Of a stretch of DNA of 64,000 nucleotides, positions 63,109 through 64,000 are shown in pieces; the first letter of the stretch is position 1; each line of letters begins with the position of its first letter. The stretch covers positions 1-64,000 of the forward strand of contig NW_027526709.1 of the NCBI RefSeq assembly GCF_052857255.1. Direction: 5' to 3'. The stretch comes from Amblyomma americanum. Lineage: Eukaryota > Arthropoda > Arachnida > Ixodida > Ixodidae. A program made the translations under genes and the position numbers. Under the pieces are notes generated by a model. The model searched no databases. It had not been told where the DNA came from and saw nothing but the letters and a program-made list of their open reading frames with translations.

Positions 63109-64000
63109 CATCGGTTTTACAAGTGTTCCTCTGATACGCGTCTAAACTTTTTCTCTTATAACTGCGCGAAAAGCATGTACTCGTGCTAAATACAACGAAA
63201 CAAGCTGTTCTAGACCGAAACGAGCTAAATCTGAACACATCGGTTTTACAAGTGTTCCTCTGATACGCGTCAAAACTTTTTCTCTTATAACTGCGCGAAA
63301 AGCATGTATTCTTGCTTAATACAGCGAAACAAGCTGTTTTAGACCGAAACGAGCTAAATCACAACACATTGGTTTTACAAGTGTTCCTCTGATACGCCTC
63401 AAAACTTTTTCTCTTATAACTGCGCGAAAAGCATGTATTCTTGCTTAATACAGCGAAACAAGCTGTTTTAGACCGAAATGAGCTAAATCACAACACATCG
63501 GTTTTACAAGTGTTCCTCTGATACGCGTCAAAACTTTTTCTCTTATAACTGCGCGAAAAGCATGTATTCTTGCTTAATACAGCGAAACAAGCTGTTTTAG
63601 ACCGAAACGAGCTAAATCACAACACATCGGTATTACAAGTGTTCCACGTGATACTCGTCAAAACTTTTTCTCTTATAACTGCGCGAAAAGCATGTATTCG
63701 TGCTTAATACAACAAAACAAGCTGTTTTAGACCGAAACGAGCTAAATCTGAACACATCGGTTTTACAAGTATCCACGTGATACTCAAAACTTTTTCTCTT
63801 ATAACTGCGCGAAAAGCATGTATTCTTGCTTAATACAACGAAACAAGCTGTTTTAGACCGAAACGAGCTAAATCTGAACACATCGGTTTTACAAGTATCC
63901 ACGTGATACTCGTCAAAACTTTTTCTTTTATAACTGCGCGAAAAGCATGTTTTCTTGCTTAATACAGCGAAACAAGCTGTTTTAGACCGAAATGAGCTAA
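63109..64000 (+). repeat. Repeat B-related end of window
   Basis: The order TGTACTCG/TTCTAGACC, CTCTGAT, CATTGG with GATACGCCTC (63,390), GAAATGAGC, TATTAC-CACGTG, then two TATCCACG monomers matches about 53,815-54,710. There is a 3-base loss at GATACTCAAAAC (about 63,780). The last monomer starts at 63,881 and is cut at base 120 by the window end, so the array continues beyond it. Confidence 0.8.

Larger units (their letters stand above)
1..64000 (+). repeat. Satellite DNA array, ~129-bp monomer, head-to-tail
   Basis: The same unit returns every 127-130 bases from the first base to the last, always on the same strand, about 495 times. Landmarks in nearly every monomer are CATCGG, AACTTTTTCTCTTATAAC, TGCGCGAAAAGCATG, ACAAGCTGTTTTAGACCG and CGAGCTAAATC. 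I use CATCGG as position 1 of the monomer; this phase is arbitrary. No inverted monomers and no unique sequence occur except the palindrome at 61,586-61,717. Arrays of this kind are typical of eukaryotic centromeric or heterochromatic satellites. I do not recognise the family. No gene interrupts the array, so every gene-free stretch in the window is satellite. The last monomer (from 63,881) is cut by the window end. Confidence 0.98.

Noticed and set aside
1..64000. CRISPR array
   Set aside because: The repeat covers the whole period of about 129 bp with no unique spacers, and neighbouring units are nearly identical throughout.

Overview
The whole 64 kb window is one uninterrupted head-to-tail satellite array. 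A monomer of about 129 bp (variants of 127 and 130 bp) repeats roughly 495 times, always in the same orientation. I found no credible protein-coding gene, RNA gene, CRISPR array, promoter or ordinary transposon. The reading frames that exist are 43-codon repeats of the monomer itself, because 129 is a multiple of three. Such an array implies a eukaryotic nuclear genome, most likely centromeric, pericentromeric or other heterochromatin. I do not recognise the satellite family and cannot name the species. The consensus monomer is about 39% GC, yet by my hand count it carries about 8 CpG (observed/expected near 1.7). That argues against a lineage with long-term heavy CpG methylation, such as a typical vertebrate, but does not settle the question.

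Monomers differ mainly in a box of about 20 bp near their start. Some carry an ACGCGT core, others a CACGTG core, and others short derivatives. The order of these variants gives higher-order repeats (HORs). At 1-5.7 kb there is a 14-monomer HOR of about 1.81 kb, with one copy collapsed to 7 monomers. At 6.3-7.6 kb there is a 646-bp tandem pair. At 7.26-15.5 kb there is a 4,120-bp (32-monomer) tandem pair with no difference at any place I compared. At 15.5-35.6 kb the arrangement is mixed, with duplications offset by 1,162, 778 and about 3,228 bp. At 35.6-41 kb there are overlapping duplications of 2.19 and 1.16 kb. At 41.2-53.7 kb there is a 28-monomer HOR of about 3.61 kb, with full copies and shortened 23- and 18-monomer copies. 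At 53.7-64 kb there are 9-, 11- and 20-monomer units and a 387-bp tandem triplet.

The one stretch that is not satellite is at 61,586-61,717: a perfect 132-bp palindrome with 66-nt arms and no spacer. It sits inside a single monomer. Removing 130 bp restores an ordinary 129-bp monomer, so it looks like a clean insertion with an AT duplication. It is the best candidate for something undescribed (a foldback/MITE-like element), although a library or assembly artefact must be excluded. A second oddity is an indel-dense stretch at 30.6-32.8 kb, whose homologous copy at 28.5-30.3 kb is much cleaner.
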